DNA of 64,000 nt from Pseudomonas capeferrum (lineage in GTDB: Bacteria; Pseudomonadota; Gammaproteobacteria; Pseudomonadales; Pseudomonadaceae), in NCBI RefSeq assembly GCF_013523055.1, contig NZ_JAAMQM010000001.1, positions 186,001 to 250,000 on the forward strand, written 5' to 3'. Positions 1-9,550 of this stretch are shown here, piece by piece. Both the position numbers and the translations under genes were made by a program. Below the pieces are notes generated by a model. It saw only the letters and a program-made list of their open reading frames with translations. It did no database searches and had not been told where the DNA came from. Each line of letters starts with the position of its first letter. Position 1 is the stretch's first letter.

Positions 1-3000
1 ACGTTCTGGTTTGTGGTATCCAGACGGCTACCGAGCTGGGTGACCTGGGTACTGTTCGCTGCCAGTCCCTGCTCGGTCTTCTCGACACGGCCGGTCAGCA
101 CCGTGGTTGCCTGTGTGTTGGCAGCGGCGGCCTCGATGTTCGCCTGCCCATTGTCGCGCCAGCCAGTAACGGTAGACCCGAGTTCCAGCTGGGCGCGGTC
201 CACTTCCATGAAACCACCAGAGGCAGCCGAACCAGGCGTGCGCAGACGGAAGATCACCCCTACAGTGACCGCGTCAGCGGGCAGTTCAACGGTAGTGAAG
301 CTGACCCGCTGCCAGTCCGCCGACAAGACAATAGCGCCTCCCGCTGTCGCTCCTGTATACAGCGTTATCCCGGCGGCATTGCGCGCCTGAACAAACATTT
401 GGTACCAAAGGCCCGTGCCGCCCCTGACATAGGAAGACAAGGTATAGACCTGCCCTTGGGAGCCAGGAGCGCGCCGCGCAATGAAGGGGGCAAGATCCAC
501 GTAGCTGCTGGCACCTGCCAGTCCGGACGCCTCCACGCGCTGTGCCTTGCCTGCCGGATCCAGCGTTGATGTCACTAGCGAGCGAGTCGCGGTGACACCA
601 GAGGAGGGAGTAACGCCCCACCCATCCGCAAGTGTCGCGTCGCCAGGATTGACCTTGTCGAACGACGGGTTGAACAGGATGTTCTCACTGCCGGCGTTCG
701 GCAAAGCCGCATCGATCCGGGTCAGCGATTGCCCTTGCGCCGTCAGGTCCTGCCCCTGTTGCTTGACCTCATTACTCAAGACCTGGACGGTCGACGCTTC
801 GGCCTTCTTGCTCACGGCATCGGTCAGCGAGGTCAGCGCCTGGCTCTGCGAGTTGATCTGCTGGTCCTGGGCGATATCCTTCTGCTCGGTCGCGGTCACC
901 TTGCTGCTGAGCTGCTGCAGCGCGGTCGAGCTGGCCTTGCCATCCAGGCTGGTCTGTAGGCCGTCGATGCGCTTGCCCTCGGACGTCAGCTTGCCCTCGG
1001 CGACCGAGATGCGGACGGTCAGGCTGTCGACCACCGAGGCGTCGGCTTTCTTGGCCACATTCCCATTGGTGGTGGTCAGACTGGCTTGCAGACCATTGAT
1101 CTGCGTGGCCTGTGCCGTGGTCTTCCCGTCCAGGGTGCTGACGTCGGTTTCGACCTTCGACACGCGCGCGGCGGTACCGCTGGCCGTGACGATGGCTTGG
1201 CCGACGTCGGTCCAGTAGGTGGTGTTCGGCGGTGGCGTGTTGAGCGGTACCACTTTTAGGGCCTGGTACAGCTTGCCGTCGGCGCCGAGGGCGCTCTGAT
1301 TGATGCCGTAGGTCTTGTCCTTGCGGTACGGCAAGGAGCCCGCCAGCGTCGACACGGCAGTGATCTGCTGCTGCAGCTCGGACTTGGCGTCGCTGACGTC
1401 CTGGCTCACTCCACTGATCTGGAGCTGCAGGGCGTTCTTGGTGGTGGTCAGCGAGTTGTTCACGTCGCTGATCTGCTTGGCCAGCTCGGTCTTGGTCAGG
1501 CCGACCCGCTCGTTGACCGAGCCCGGGCCGCTGCCATCGATGAGCTCGATCTTCTCGATCTTGCTGGTGAGCTCCTTGCCCAGCTCGCTCTCGGTGATCT
1601 GGTCCTTGATCTGCTCGAGGATGGGACCGGCGTCAGCGCTGGCCATGCCAGGAACAAGCGTGCCGTCCGCGGGGAACCACGCGCCGATGTTGCCGGATCG
1701 GTCGACCAGGCGTGCCCAGAAGAAAAACCGCTGTCCCGCGCGCAGCCCCTGCATGACGTGTTCGGATTGCGGGTAGGCCAGGTCCGTCAGCTTGGCGGCG
1801 CTCTCCAGGGCAGCTCCCTCGCCGTACCAGATCTCCGTGCGCTGGGTGTCTTCCGCACCTGGTGGAAAAGTCCACTTCAGGCCGATGCCGAACAGCAGGC
1901 TTTCGGTGGTCAGGCTGGTGATCGCGGGCGGCAGCCCTTCCTTGCCGGTCAGCTGGGTGAGGATCGAGCTCTTCCAGGTCGACGAGATATCGAAGGCGCT
2001 CACGGCACGTACACGTGCAAGGTAGCCACCAGCGTAGATGCCGGTCACTTCGATGGAAGTCGCTCCGGTGCGCTGCTGACGGATCCAGTTGCCGTTGTCC
2101 CTGCGCCACTCCACGTCATAGGCCACGGCCCCTTCGACGGCTGGCCAGGCGATGGTCATTGTATTGATCGCGATCCCTTGGTCGATCATGTGTGTCGACG
2201 ACAGGGTCACGCTCGTCGGCGGCTGCACGGTGGTTACAGGGATGACACTGATCGGACGCTCGTCGAGCTTGGCGCCGGTATCGATCGCCGCGAACTTGCT
2301 TGGGTTGAACTCGAGCGCGGTGATCTCGTAATCGCCCTCGGCGGTGCGCGAAGTTTTCAATACCCGGAACAGCTGAACCGCCAGGTCTTCGTAATCGATC
2401 GCCCACTGCAATTCAGGCTCCGGCTGAACGCCGTAGGCCGTGGTCACGGTCACGGCACGGCCGCTCACCGATTCCACGGTGCGGGCCTGGGCAGTGCCGT
2501 TGGGCAGGTTCAGGATCAGGCGGTCGCCGGCTTTGATCGGCGTGTCGCGGTCCAAAGTGACCACTCGACCGGCTGCCGCCGAGATTCGCCCACCGTTCGG
2601 ACGGCCGGCCACCAGCTCGTCAGCGACGGGGATGACGTAACCCGGCAGCGGAATACGCCCTTCCATGCCGGTCTTGAAGGTCACCGTGCGGTCCTGGCTA
2701 TTGCTGAGCAGCGCCCACTTGCCGCGGCGCTGGGCCTCGGACGCACGGGTACAGCCGATGGCCGAGATCTCGATCGGGCGATCGCGGTACCGGCGCTGCA
2801 GTGCTAGGTCGGTGACCGGGATCACGTCGGTGTCGTAGTTGTTGGCCGGGTTGTCGTAGCTGACCAGGGCGCGGCTGTAGTGGGTGTTGCGCTCGGCCCC
2901 GCCATACACGAACTCGCCATCGATGACGTTCGCGCGGGTGAAGACGTAGTCGATGTCCTGGGCGCGCGGCATGTCCGCTTGCATGAACAGCGAACCATGA

Positions 3001-4092
3001 GCCCAATACACCATGCCCCGGTAAATCGCCGACAGATCGCGCAGCAGCGTCCAGGCCTCGGCACGGCCCTGCAGGTTCATGTCGCACAGGAAGCGCGGCT
3101 CCATCCCACCTACGCCATTCGGCACGGACTGGTCGCAGAACTGGGCAATGCGGTACATCTCCCACTTGTCGACCATCCACGACTTGATGCGCTTGCCCAG
3201 GCCGAAGCGGTCCTCGACGCACACGCCATAGGTCACGAACGCAGGATTGTTGGTCCAGGCCTGCTTGAAGGTGCCGTCCCAGACGCCGGTATAGGTGCGG
3301 CTGACCGGGTCATAGTTGCTCGGCACAGGCCAGCGTTTGGCCTTGCAGTCGACAGTCACCGCAGGGATGCTCTGGAATTGCTGGGCATCGAGCTCGATGT
3401 ACAGCAGCGCGGTGTTCGGGTAGCGCAGTTTCTGGTCGATGATCTCGGTGTAGCCGGCGATGGTCATCGTGTCGGCGATGGTGCCCTTGTTGGCATTCGG
3501 CGTGATACGGCGGACACGCATCATCCAGCCGGAGGCGGCTTTCGGCAGGTTGACACGCACGGAGCGCTGGTAGCCATTGTTAGTCTTGCCGTCCACGGCG
3601 CCGCGATGCGCTTCGACATAGGCGCCGCCGTCGGTGGCGATATCGATGGCGTACTCGATGCGGTAGCCGTTGGTGTTGCCGTTGCGGTCCTGCTGGACCA
3701 GGCGCGGCCACGACATGCGAACGCGCACGGCGGAGAGCTGGGTATCGCTCAGGGCGCGCGTGAACGGATTGTCGCTGCGCAGTTCGACCCCGACGGAGGA
3801 TTCGTTCTCCACGGCGGGAATTCCCTGGATGTACTCCTGCTCGACGGTGCCAGAGCGCCATTCCCATTTCACGCCCGGGAAGTTGACATTGCCGCTGTCA
3901 TCCATGATCGGCGTGTTGTCCAGGTAGATGTCGCGATCGGTTGGCGTACCGTCGAATTCACCTTCGCCCACTGCCAACAGAAGCTTGGCGATGTTGGTCG
4001 ATTGCAGGCTGTCCGGTGCTTCGACGGGAGTTTTCGGCTTGCTCTCGCCGCCCTTGGCGCCAGTGATTTCCAGGTGAGGTGCTGCGCCCATA
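1..4092 (-). CDS. Tail tip / host-specificity protein J (lambda gpJ-like), 3' end cut by window
   Basis: This minus-strand frame is open from the ATG at 4092 to the window edge, giving 1364 residues without a stop. The N-terminus (MGAAPHLEITGAKGG) and the following several hundred residues have the gpJ layout: tail-tip hub domains, then fibronectin-like segments around residues 690-800, then a long coiled, repetitive part with many DGK and AS..V segments typical of the DUF1983 region. gpJ forms the tail tip and binds the host receptor. A GGAGG ribosome site lies 4 bases before the ATG. It is the last gene of the usual L-K-I-J order. The plus-strand frames opposite it are shadows. The C-terminal receptor-binding end is not visible. 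Confidence 0.93.
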
Positions 4093-4102
4093 CTTTCCTC
4101 CA

Positions 4103-4131
4103 AGCAAAAAAAAACCGCCCGGAGACGGCTG
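4103..4131 (-). terminator. Hairpin with T-run between genes I and J
   Basis: Read on the minus strand, AACC..CCG pairs with CGG..GGTT around a short TCTC loop, with a two-base internal mismatch, and is followed by a run of eight T. It sits between the I stop and the J ribosome site, so it would attenuate rather than end late transcription. Confidence 0.5.
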
Positions 4132-4149
4132 GTTTCGCTGAATTGGCCC

Positions 4150-4767
4150 CTAGGCCTTGTCTTGCGCCTCGATCGAGGCGGAAATGATCGCTCCGCCCCA
4201 GCGGCGCTTGCCGATGCAGATCGGGACGGGGTTGCCGCTGGCGGTGGTGTTCTTGGCTGAGCCAAACGCATAACTTGGCAGATTCTCAGGTGCGGCGCTC
4301 TGAGCTAAGCCGCCAACCTGGGGGCTAAGCATCTGAATGACGCCACCTGCCACCGCACCTATACCGCCAGCTATCAGCGCTGAACCAATCGGAGCGGCGG
4401 CGCCAAAAGACATGCCGCTTATGACTACCCCGGCGACAATCATGACTGCCCCAACGATAGTCTGGAGCAAGCCGGCTCTCTTGCTTCCAGAAATCACTGG
4501 GATAATTTTCAATTCTTTGGTGCCACCTAGTGCGAATTCCTTCTCGCCAACATTCTTACCGTTCCTAAAAATGGCAAATCGCATTCCAAGGCTGGCTAGT
4601 CGGATGACCTCTTCTTTGAATCCATCCACCGTGACCTCCAGCGCTTTGAATACTTCTTTGGTGCTTCCAGTATCCAAAACACGATAGTGAAACTTTTCCA
4701 GACTACGCCACATTCGTCCGACAAGTTTTATTTCCGTGCGATAGCTGTAGTGAGCTGCTGTGAGCAT
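4150..4767 (-). CDS. Tail assembly protein I (lambda gpI-like)
   Basis: The 205-residue product has the gpI layout: an N-terminal ubiquitin-like/TAPI domain (MRFAIFRNGKNVGEKEF, residues about 62-78), a glycine- and alanine-rich hydrophobic middle (about 105-150) and a short C-terminus. gpI acts with K and J in tail-tip assembly. It is directly upstream of J. The ATG at 4767 follows a GGAGAA site by about 9 bases. Its codon use is more AT-rich than that of the other tail genes. A second, broken copy of its middle part lies at 6372-6597. Confidence 0.85.
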   Translation of the reverse strand: MLTAAHYSYRTEIKLVGRMWRSLEKFHYRVLDTGSTKEVFKALEVTVDGFKEEVIRLASLGMRFAIFRNGKNVGEKEFALGGTKELKIIPVISGSKRAGLLQTIVGAVMIVAGVVISGMSFGAAAPIGSALIAGGIGAVAGGVIQMLSPQVGGLAQSAAPENLPSYAFGSAKNTTASGNPVPICIGKRRWGGAIISASIEAQDKA

Positions 4768-4788
4768 TTCTTCATTCTCCAGAAAGCA

Positions 4789-4814
4789 GAAAGCCGCCTG
4801 ACGGCGGCTTTTTT
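4789..4814. terminator. Strong GC hairpin, likely bidirectional terminator
   Basis: AAGCCGCC and GGCGGCTT pair around a TGAC loop. T6 follows on the plus strand and a T-rich tail on the minus strand. It lies just after the stop of the minus-strand lipoprotein gene at 4825. Confidence 0.75.
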
Positions 4815-4824
4815 GGACGGTTAC

Positions 4825-5166
4825 TCAGATACAGTCGGTGGCCACTTTTTTCCATCCACTGGTTCCTGACCAATCCAGAGGTAAATAAACAGAAACCTTT
4901 GACCCTTGCTCTGATGGCTGAACTTTTGCTAGAGCAACAGCTCCCGTAAAGGCATTTGATACGGAAGCTCTGTAGCCACTCCCATCCTCCATTACGTTTG
5001 TTGAAGGATTTATTGCTTGCCATCTGGGGCCGAGACACTGAATGAACTGTCTTGGATTTTTCGATGATTCGACAACCATGGCAGGCGGGTCGCTTTCGAG
5101 CCCAGCAGTAGAGCATCCAGACATACAGCCGATTAAACCTACCAAAACGATGCGAGAAAAGGACAT
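4825..5166 (-). CDS. Small predicted lipoprotein (phage cargo gene)
   Basis: The 113-residue product starts with a lipoprotein signal (MSFSRIVLVGLIGC, lipobox LIGC at residues 11-14, with a second cysteine at 18). I do not recognise the mature part, which contains several tryptophans and two further cysteines. The ATG at 5166 overlaps the TGA of the upstream gene, so the two are translationally coupled. A TTG one codon earlier is a less likely start. Both genes are AT-rich compared with the tail genes and sit between K and I, where lambda has nothing. They look like a moron (lysogenic cargo). A surface-exclusion or envelope role is a guess. Confidence 0.65.
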   Translation of the reverse strand: MSFSRIVLVGLIGCMSGCSTAGLESDPPAMVVESSKNPRQFIQCLGPRWQAINPSTNVMEDGSGYRASVSNAFTGAVALAKVQPSEQGSKVSVYLPLDWSGTSGWKKVATDCI

Positions 5167-5636
5167 CAATGTCTATGCTCCCCGAAACCTTCAGTCGCCG
5201 CAACACGAAACAGTTCTGTCCAGCGATCAACAAGCTCTGGTCGAGCCGACAAACCAGTGGAAAGCATGTTTCGGATCGGCGGATACTCCCCAACTGTTGC
5301 GATCAGCTCAGCGAGTGTCAGCCCATGCTGACCACAACATCCTTCCCAGGCCGCCTTCGCTGCCTCTATTTGATCAAGGCTCTTGCCTAGAAAGTCAGCG
5401 TTTTCATCTGAAATTTTTCTCGACATGTTCAGCGCGAGACCTCTCATTTCCAGCTCAAACACACCTGCCACTCTGTTAAGCATGCAGGTAGTGTTGAGGT
5501 ATTGGAGACCGGCTGTCTCGTTGGTTTCAATAAGGCAAGAGTCAATCAAACGCTTAACCTCGGCTGGATTCTGAGACCCCAGCGCCTTGATCGACAGCGA
5601 ACTCCCTTCTTCAAGTGAAAGATTCTTGTAGTCCAT
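5166..5636 (-). CDS. Hypothetical protein upstream of the lipoprotein
   Basis: The 156-residue protein begins MDYKNLSLEEGSSLSIKALG. The ATG at 5636 has a purine-rich GGGGGGAGG leader directly before it. The frame extends upstream to 5918, but that part runs into the insertion-sequence remnant and has no start signal, so I use the internal ATG. I recognise no domain. It is mostly helical by composition, soluble, with no signal peptide or membrane segment. It is coupled to the lipoprotein gene by a TGATG overlap. Confidence 0.6.
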   Translation of the reverse strand: MDYKNLSLEEGSSLSIKALGSQNPAEVKRLIDSCLIETNETAGLQYLNTTCMLNRVAGVFELEMRGLALNMSRKISDENADFLGKSLDQIEAAKAAWEGCCGQHGLTLAELIATVGEYPPIRNMLSTGLSARPELVDRWTELFRVAATEGFGEHRH

Positions 5637-5686
5637 CCTCCCCCCTATCTTTGTAAAGAAGATCTGAGTGTAAACGAAATAGAGCA

Positions 5687-5707
5687 CCAAAAACCCGCCC
5701 AGGCGGG
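5687..5707 (-). terminator. Rho-independent terminator (minus strand)
   Basis: On the minus strand CCCGCC TG GGCGGG is followed by TTTTT. The gene it would have served, higher in coordinate, has been replaced by the insertion-sequence remnant. Confidence 0.65.
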
Positions 5708-5794
5708 ATTCGGCTTCGATTTGATTGCTACCGCGATAGACCGTGCGCGACGACTTGGGCATGTGCCGCCACATGATGCTGCAGGCCACATCGC

Positions 5795-6371
<577 letters not shown>

Positions 6372-6375
<4 letters not shown>

Positions 6376-6597
6376 AGAAACTGGGTTGCCTGGCACGAAA
6401 TAGCTGCCCACTCAGAGCTGCTGCTATCAAGACTGCCCCTATGACCGTCTGGAACACTCCACCCCGCTTGCTTCCCCGATCACAGGGACAATGCGTATCT
6501 CCTTGGTTCCCCCTCGATCAAACTCTTCCTGCCCGACGTTCTTGCTGTTCCGGAAAATCGCGAACATAGGCTCGTAGTGCACCGATGTAGCTCCCAT
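6372..6597 (-). pseudogene. Broken second copy of tail assembly gene I
   Basis: From the ATG at 6597 the minus strand reads MGATSVHYEP and then MFAIFRNSKNVGQEEF and GGTKEIRIVPVI. This matches residues 62-92 of the intact gpI (MRFAIFRNGKNVGEKEF, GGTKELKIIPVI). A one-base shift follows, after which GSKRGGVFQTVIGAVLIAA resumes the match (GSKRAGLLQTIVGAVMIVA in the intact copy). The sequence then stops at the IS remnant. It is therefore a frameshifted and truncated paralogue, possibly the original gene I with the intact copy acquired later. Confidence 0.75.
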
Positions 6598-6612
6598 GTT
6601 TGCTCCGGACAT

Positions 6613-6636
6613 AAAAAAGCCGCCCGAAGGCGGCGT
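6613..6636 (-). terminator. Rho-independent terminator
   Basis: On the minus strand GCCGCC TTCG GGCGGC is followed by TTTTTT. The UUCG tetraloop hairpin lies right after the lipoprotein gene at 6649-7077. Confidence 0.85.
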
Positions 6637-6648
6637 GTGCTGATCGAA

Positions 6649-7077
6649 TTAAAAGGAGCTAGGCCTAATGTCCAGCCCCGCTTGGGAGTCGCCGCCTATT
6701 CGGAATAGCTTTGTTTGTCCGCCTCCGAGCATCACGGACTGCTCTTTTAGCATGTTCGTCATGCTGCACAATCCGCTCCCCTGCTTATCAATTCCCATCC
6801 CTACTAGGTGATCGCCAGTAGGCATCTTGAACTTGACTACTTCGCCCGTATCAATTCGAGCCGCGAGCTCTCCATCCACGTATACAGCGAGAAAGCATCC
6901 CCCGCCCAGCGTACCGGTATCGCGAGCCACAACGATTGTACCAAATGCCTCGGCAGGTGCAGACTGATGGATAAAAACACGATCTCTTGGCACTTGCTGC
7001 GCCTGGCCCAGCGGGACGGGCGTTGTAGAGCACCCCGCCAGCATTGCCAGCCCCACTGCTCCAATCAGAATCCTCAT
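6649..7077 (-). CDS. Predicted lipoprotein (phage cargo gene)
   Basis: The product has 142 residues and starts MRILIGAVGLAMLAGCSTTP, a clear type II signal peptide with lipobox LAGC. The mature domain is beta-rich and carries a glycine-rich stretch (RDTGTLGGGCFLAVYVDGEL), with conserved-looking cysteines. A GGGAGA ribosome site lies 6 bases before the ATG at 7077, which is why I reject the longer frame to 7296. The protein is likely exported and anchored in the envelope. Its function is unknown. It has its own terminator and belongs to the K-I cargo insert. Confidence 0.7.
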   Translation of the reverse strand: MRILIGAVGLAMLAGCSTTPVPLGQAQQVPRDRVFIHQSAPAEAFGTIVVARDTGTLGGGCFLAVYVDGELAARIDTGEVVKFKMPTGDHLVGMGIDKQGSGLCSMTNMLKEQSVMLGGGQTKLFRIGGDSQAGLDIRPSSF

Positions 7078-7341
7078 ATGATCTCTCCCTTGAAACCCGA
7101 AATGTACCACTTGGCATTCTTGATGAGGCAGCACCACAGCGCGTCCGATCATTTCGAAACTCTCGCCTTTCCGAAAAAATTCGACTCTAGGCTCAGCCGG
7201 AACTCCAGCAAGCGTGGGCGCAACTGGATCGACCGCACGCCCATTCAAACGACCGGCTCTAACGATGTCATCGCCGAGCATCCCGCCGTCATCCAAAGCG
7301 CCAGGCCACAGGCCAGGATCAGACCCCTCACTTCCTTCGCT
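7078..7341 (-). other. Possible short or frameshifted second lipoprotein gene
   Basis: A GTG at 7331 opens a 28-residue frame (VRGLILACGLALWMTAGCSA...) with a lipobox-like MTAGC that stops at 7245. A neighbouring frame then reads a protein-like stretch (NGRAVDPVAPTLAGVPAEP) up to the next gene. This could be one gene with a frameshift, a tiny real lipoprotein, or chance. Confidence 0.3.
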
Positions 7342-7602
7342 TCAACCACCTTCCTCACGAAGCTTGGACAACAGCTCCTGCCCCTCCCATGTCAGTTGTC
7401 GAGCGATGCAATAGACACCCTCCCCCATGTAGTCAGTGACAGTCGACTCGAGGAAGCCCGCCTGTTGCAGCATGTAGAGGTGGTACGAGACTTCGTCCTG
7501 CCGAAAGCCTTGCACATCCTCGGGCCGAAGCGTGGAGTCGAGATCCGGCAACGCCTCGACGTCGGTCAGGATCTTGCGGACCAGGTCCCAGTCTCTTTTC
7601 AT
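7342..7602 (-). CDS. DUF2513-family small protein
   Basis: The 86-residue protein opens MKRDWDLVRKILTDVEAL and contains VSYHLYMLQQAGFLES and LTWEGQELLSKLRE, the pattern of DUF2513 (winged-helix-like, common in prophages and mobile elements). A strong AGGAGG site lies 6 bases before the ATG at 7602. The family has no established function, and a DNA-binding role is inferred from the winged-helix pattern. It sits just downstream of tail gene K and opens the cargo insert. Confidence 0.75.
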   Translation of the reverse strand: MKRDWDLVRKILTDVEALPDLDSTLRPEDVQGFRQDEVSYHLYMLQQAGFLESTVTDYMGEGVYCIARQLTWEGQELLSKLREEGG

Positions 7603-7694
7603 TTGAACCTCCTGGACATGATGTCAGGCGTCCATGCGGATGCGCCTGTCTGGATCTAGCATGAATAGGAACGCCATCGATCGGCCAAGCCGCT

Positions 7695-8450
7695 TCATCG
7701 CGCATGCCGATGCCGCAGCACGAGCCGTGTTCGGTCAAGCCACGGGCCACCAAACACGATGATCTCCGAGGGCCTGCCGAGCAGGTGGTGGAGCAGGAAC
7801 GGACCCGGGCCAAAGACCTCGACCCGTTCCTCCGGTAACCGCACGTCGGATCCAAGGTAGATGCCGGCATGGTTCGGGTGCGCCGTACGCCCTACGGCCA
7901 TGACGATCAGGTCGCCGCGCCGGGGCTGGTCGACGGGGTGGAAGCCGGCGGCCTCGTAGGCCTGCTCGTACAGGCTCGGGCCATCGGCCTTCTCCCACCA
8001 GCCTTCGTCCCTGGCGTAAGCCGGGAACTCCAGGCCCCATTCCCGCCGGTACCAGTCCGCGCAGACCTGCCAGCAGTCCCAGGCACCGTGCACGAATGGC
8101 CGTCCCAGCAATGGGGTGTGACCGGTCGGCGTGATGCTGCGCAGATCGCCCTCGGGCCAGGAGAGAATATGCCAGGGCAACCCGGTGGCTTCACACATGG
8201 CCAGGTCCCGCGGCGATGGCTTGCTGGTGGCGTCAGGGTGCGAGTGCACGATGCCGATCACCTCGCCCTGGTCCTCCGCCGCCGCATAGTGCTCGGGGGA
8301 GATCCGGAATTCTTCGGCAGGGTCGGTCGCCGTGTTGGCGCAGGGAAAATACGTCTGTTTGCGACCTGCCGCCAGCAGCAGGCCGCAGCACTCGCGCGGG
8401 TAGTCCGCCGCGGCGTGCGCTTGCATGGCGGCAAGGAGGTGTTTGCGCAT
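7695..8450 (-). CDS. Tail assembly protein K (JAMM protease plus NlpC/P60)
   Basis: The 251-residue product has two domains. Residues 1-100 are Mov34/JAB-like, with E20 and the metal motif GIVHSHPDATSKPSPRD (H69, H71, D82). Residues about 115-240 are NlpC/P60-like, with the catalytic Cys in GAWDCWQVC and the His in HPNHAGIYLG. This is the gpK layout: a peptidoglycan-degrading, tail-tip-processing protein. The ATG at 8450 follows the L stop by 2 bases. The longer frame to 8660 overlaps L and is rejected. Confidence 0.92.
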   Translation of the reverse strand: MRKHLLAAMQAHAAADYPRECCGLLLAAGRKQTYFPCANTATDPAEEFRISPEHYAAAEDQGEVIGIVHSHPDATSKPSPRDLAMCEATGLPWHILSWPEGDLRSITPTGHTPLLGRPFVHGAWDCWQVCADWYRREWGLEFPAYARDEGWWEKADGPSLYEQAYEAAGFHPVDQPRRGDLIVMAVGRTAHPNHAGIYLGSDVRLPEERVEVFGPGPFLLHHLLGRPSEIIVFGGPWLDRTRLVLRHRHAR

Positions 8451-8452
8451 GA

Positions 8453-9202
8453 TCAGCTCCGTGCGATCAGGGAAACGGCCGGGAAGCCGCCGAAGGGTAC
8501 CTGGTTGCCCTGACCGAACCGGACGACGCAGCCCGAGTCCAGGCAACCGTTGCATTGGTCCTTTGCCGGGTCGTCCGTCGGGTTGCCGTCCAGGTCGTGG
8601 GCCGGTCCGGTGTAGCCGCAGTTTGGTCCGCGGTAGCCGGCGGTCATCGCCCAGTGACACAACTGGGTCATCTGTCGGCCGATGGTTTCGCCGCCCACAT
8701 CGCCAGGGCTGGCCAGTTCCCAGGCGACCGTGGTGCCGCTCTCCGACACCTTCTGGTCGATGTACCAGACCTCGATTGCCTCCTCACTGGGATCGGCCTC
8801 GGGGTTTCCGTCTGGGAAGTTGGTTGCATCCAGGTAGCGCGCCAAGGTGTGACGCATCGTCAGCTTGAACTCCAGCAGGTTGTCGAAGGCCAGGCACAGC
8901 GCCGTGATCCTGCCGCCGACGTTACCGACCGTAAGCGTGGGTCGCACCGCGGTACCGTCAGAGTTGGCCTCGATGCCGCCGATCCGCATCGGCCAGGCGC
9001 TGTACTCGTTGCCCTGCCACCAGATCGATCTGGCGGGTAGCTGGTCGGCGGCGGCGCTGGCGGCGGCCAGTTCCTCGGGTGAGTGCGGGATGGCGTGCCC
9101 GTGAAAGCGCAGGACATCGGCACCGAAGTCCGAGCCGTCCAGCTCGAACAACAGCACCTCGCTGCCAGGTTCCAGTATCTGGATATCCTTGATCAGTGAC
9201 AT
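8453..9202 (-). CDS. Minor tail protein L (iron-sulphur tail tip protein)
   Basis: The product has 249 residues, close to lambda gpL. The C-terminal part carries the four-cysteine set expected for the gpL [4Fe-4S] site: one in QLCHWAMTAG, one in PNCGYTG, and the CNGCLDSGC cluster. It lies between M and K with tight spacing, in the standard order. Confidence 0.92.
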   Translation of the reverse strand: MSLIKDIQILEPGSEVLLFELDGSDFGADVLRFHGHAIPHSPEELAAASAAADQLPARSIWWQGNEYSAWPMRIGGIEANSDGTAVRPTLTVGNVGGRITALCLAFDNLLEFKLTMRHTLARYLDATNFPDGNPEADPSEEAIEVWYIDQKVSESGTTVAWELASPGDVGGETIGRQMTQLCHWAMTAGYRGPNCGYTGPAHDLDGNPTDDPAKDQCNGCLDSGCVVRFGQGNQVPFGGFPAVSLIARS

Positions 9203-9211
9203 GGTGGCTCC

Positions 9212-9550
9212 TTACGGGTGGAATGCCCGCTCGAAGGTGGCGGTCAACTTGAACCGCCCTCCTCCGATGGGTGTAGGTTTGGGATCGCTGCACGTGAACA
9301 GGCCGAAATCGCCCAGTGGTGTTGTCCAGAGGAATGCCCTCGCTCCGCCATGGCGATCGAGGAAGGCCATGATTTCCCGAGTCATGGCCTTGGTCGCGGT
9401 CAGCGTGATGGGGTAACTGTCTTCCTTGTTGTTGGGGCCGTCGCCCACCACCTGCCGGTAACCGCCGCCAAACTTCGCTTCTCGTGTGCGGTACTGGATG
9501 TCGGCCGTTGCGCCACGCTCGGTGGGCCAGTGAAAGTTCTCGATCGCCAT
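9212..9550 (-). CDS. Minor tail protein M
   Basis: The 112-residue protein starts MAIENFHWPTERGATADIQY and ends LTATFERAFHP, the pattern of gpM (Phage_min_tail). It acts in tail-tip assembly between the tape measure and L. The ATG at 9550 overlaps the TGA of the tape-measure gene (TGATG) and follows GGGGAGG. The upstream extension to 9598 lies inside the tape-measure gene and is rejected. Confidence 0.88.
   Translation of the reverse strand: MAIENFHWPTERGATADIQYRTREAKFGGGYRQVVGDGPNNKEDSYPITLTATKAMTREIMAFLDRHGGARAFLWTTPLGDFGLFTCSDPKPTPIGGGRFKLTATFERAFHP

Noticed and set aside
547..4187. Long plus-strand open frames opposite the J gene (547-1218, 1758-2807, 2880-4187)
   Set aside because: The minus strand carries one uninterrupted 1364-codon gpJ frame with a strong ribosome site. 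The plus frames are high-GC shadows without domains.
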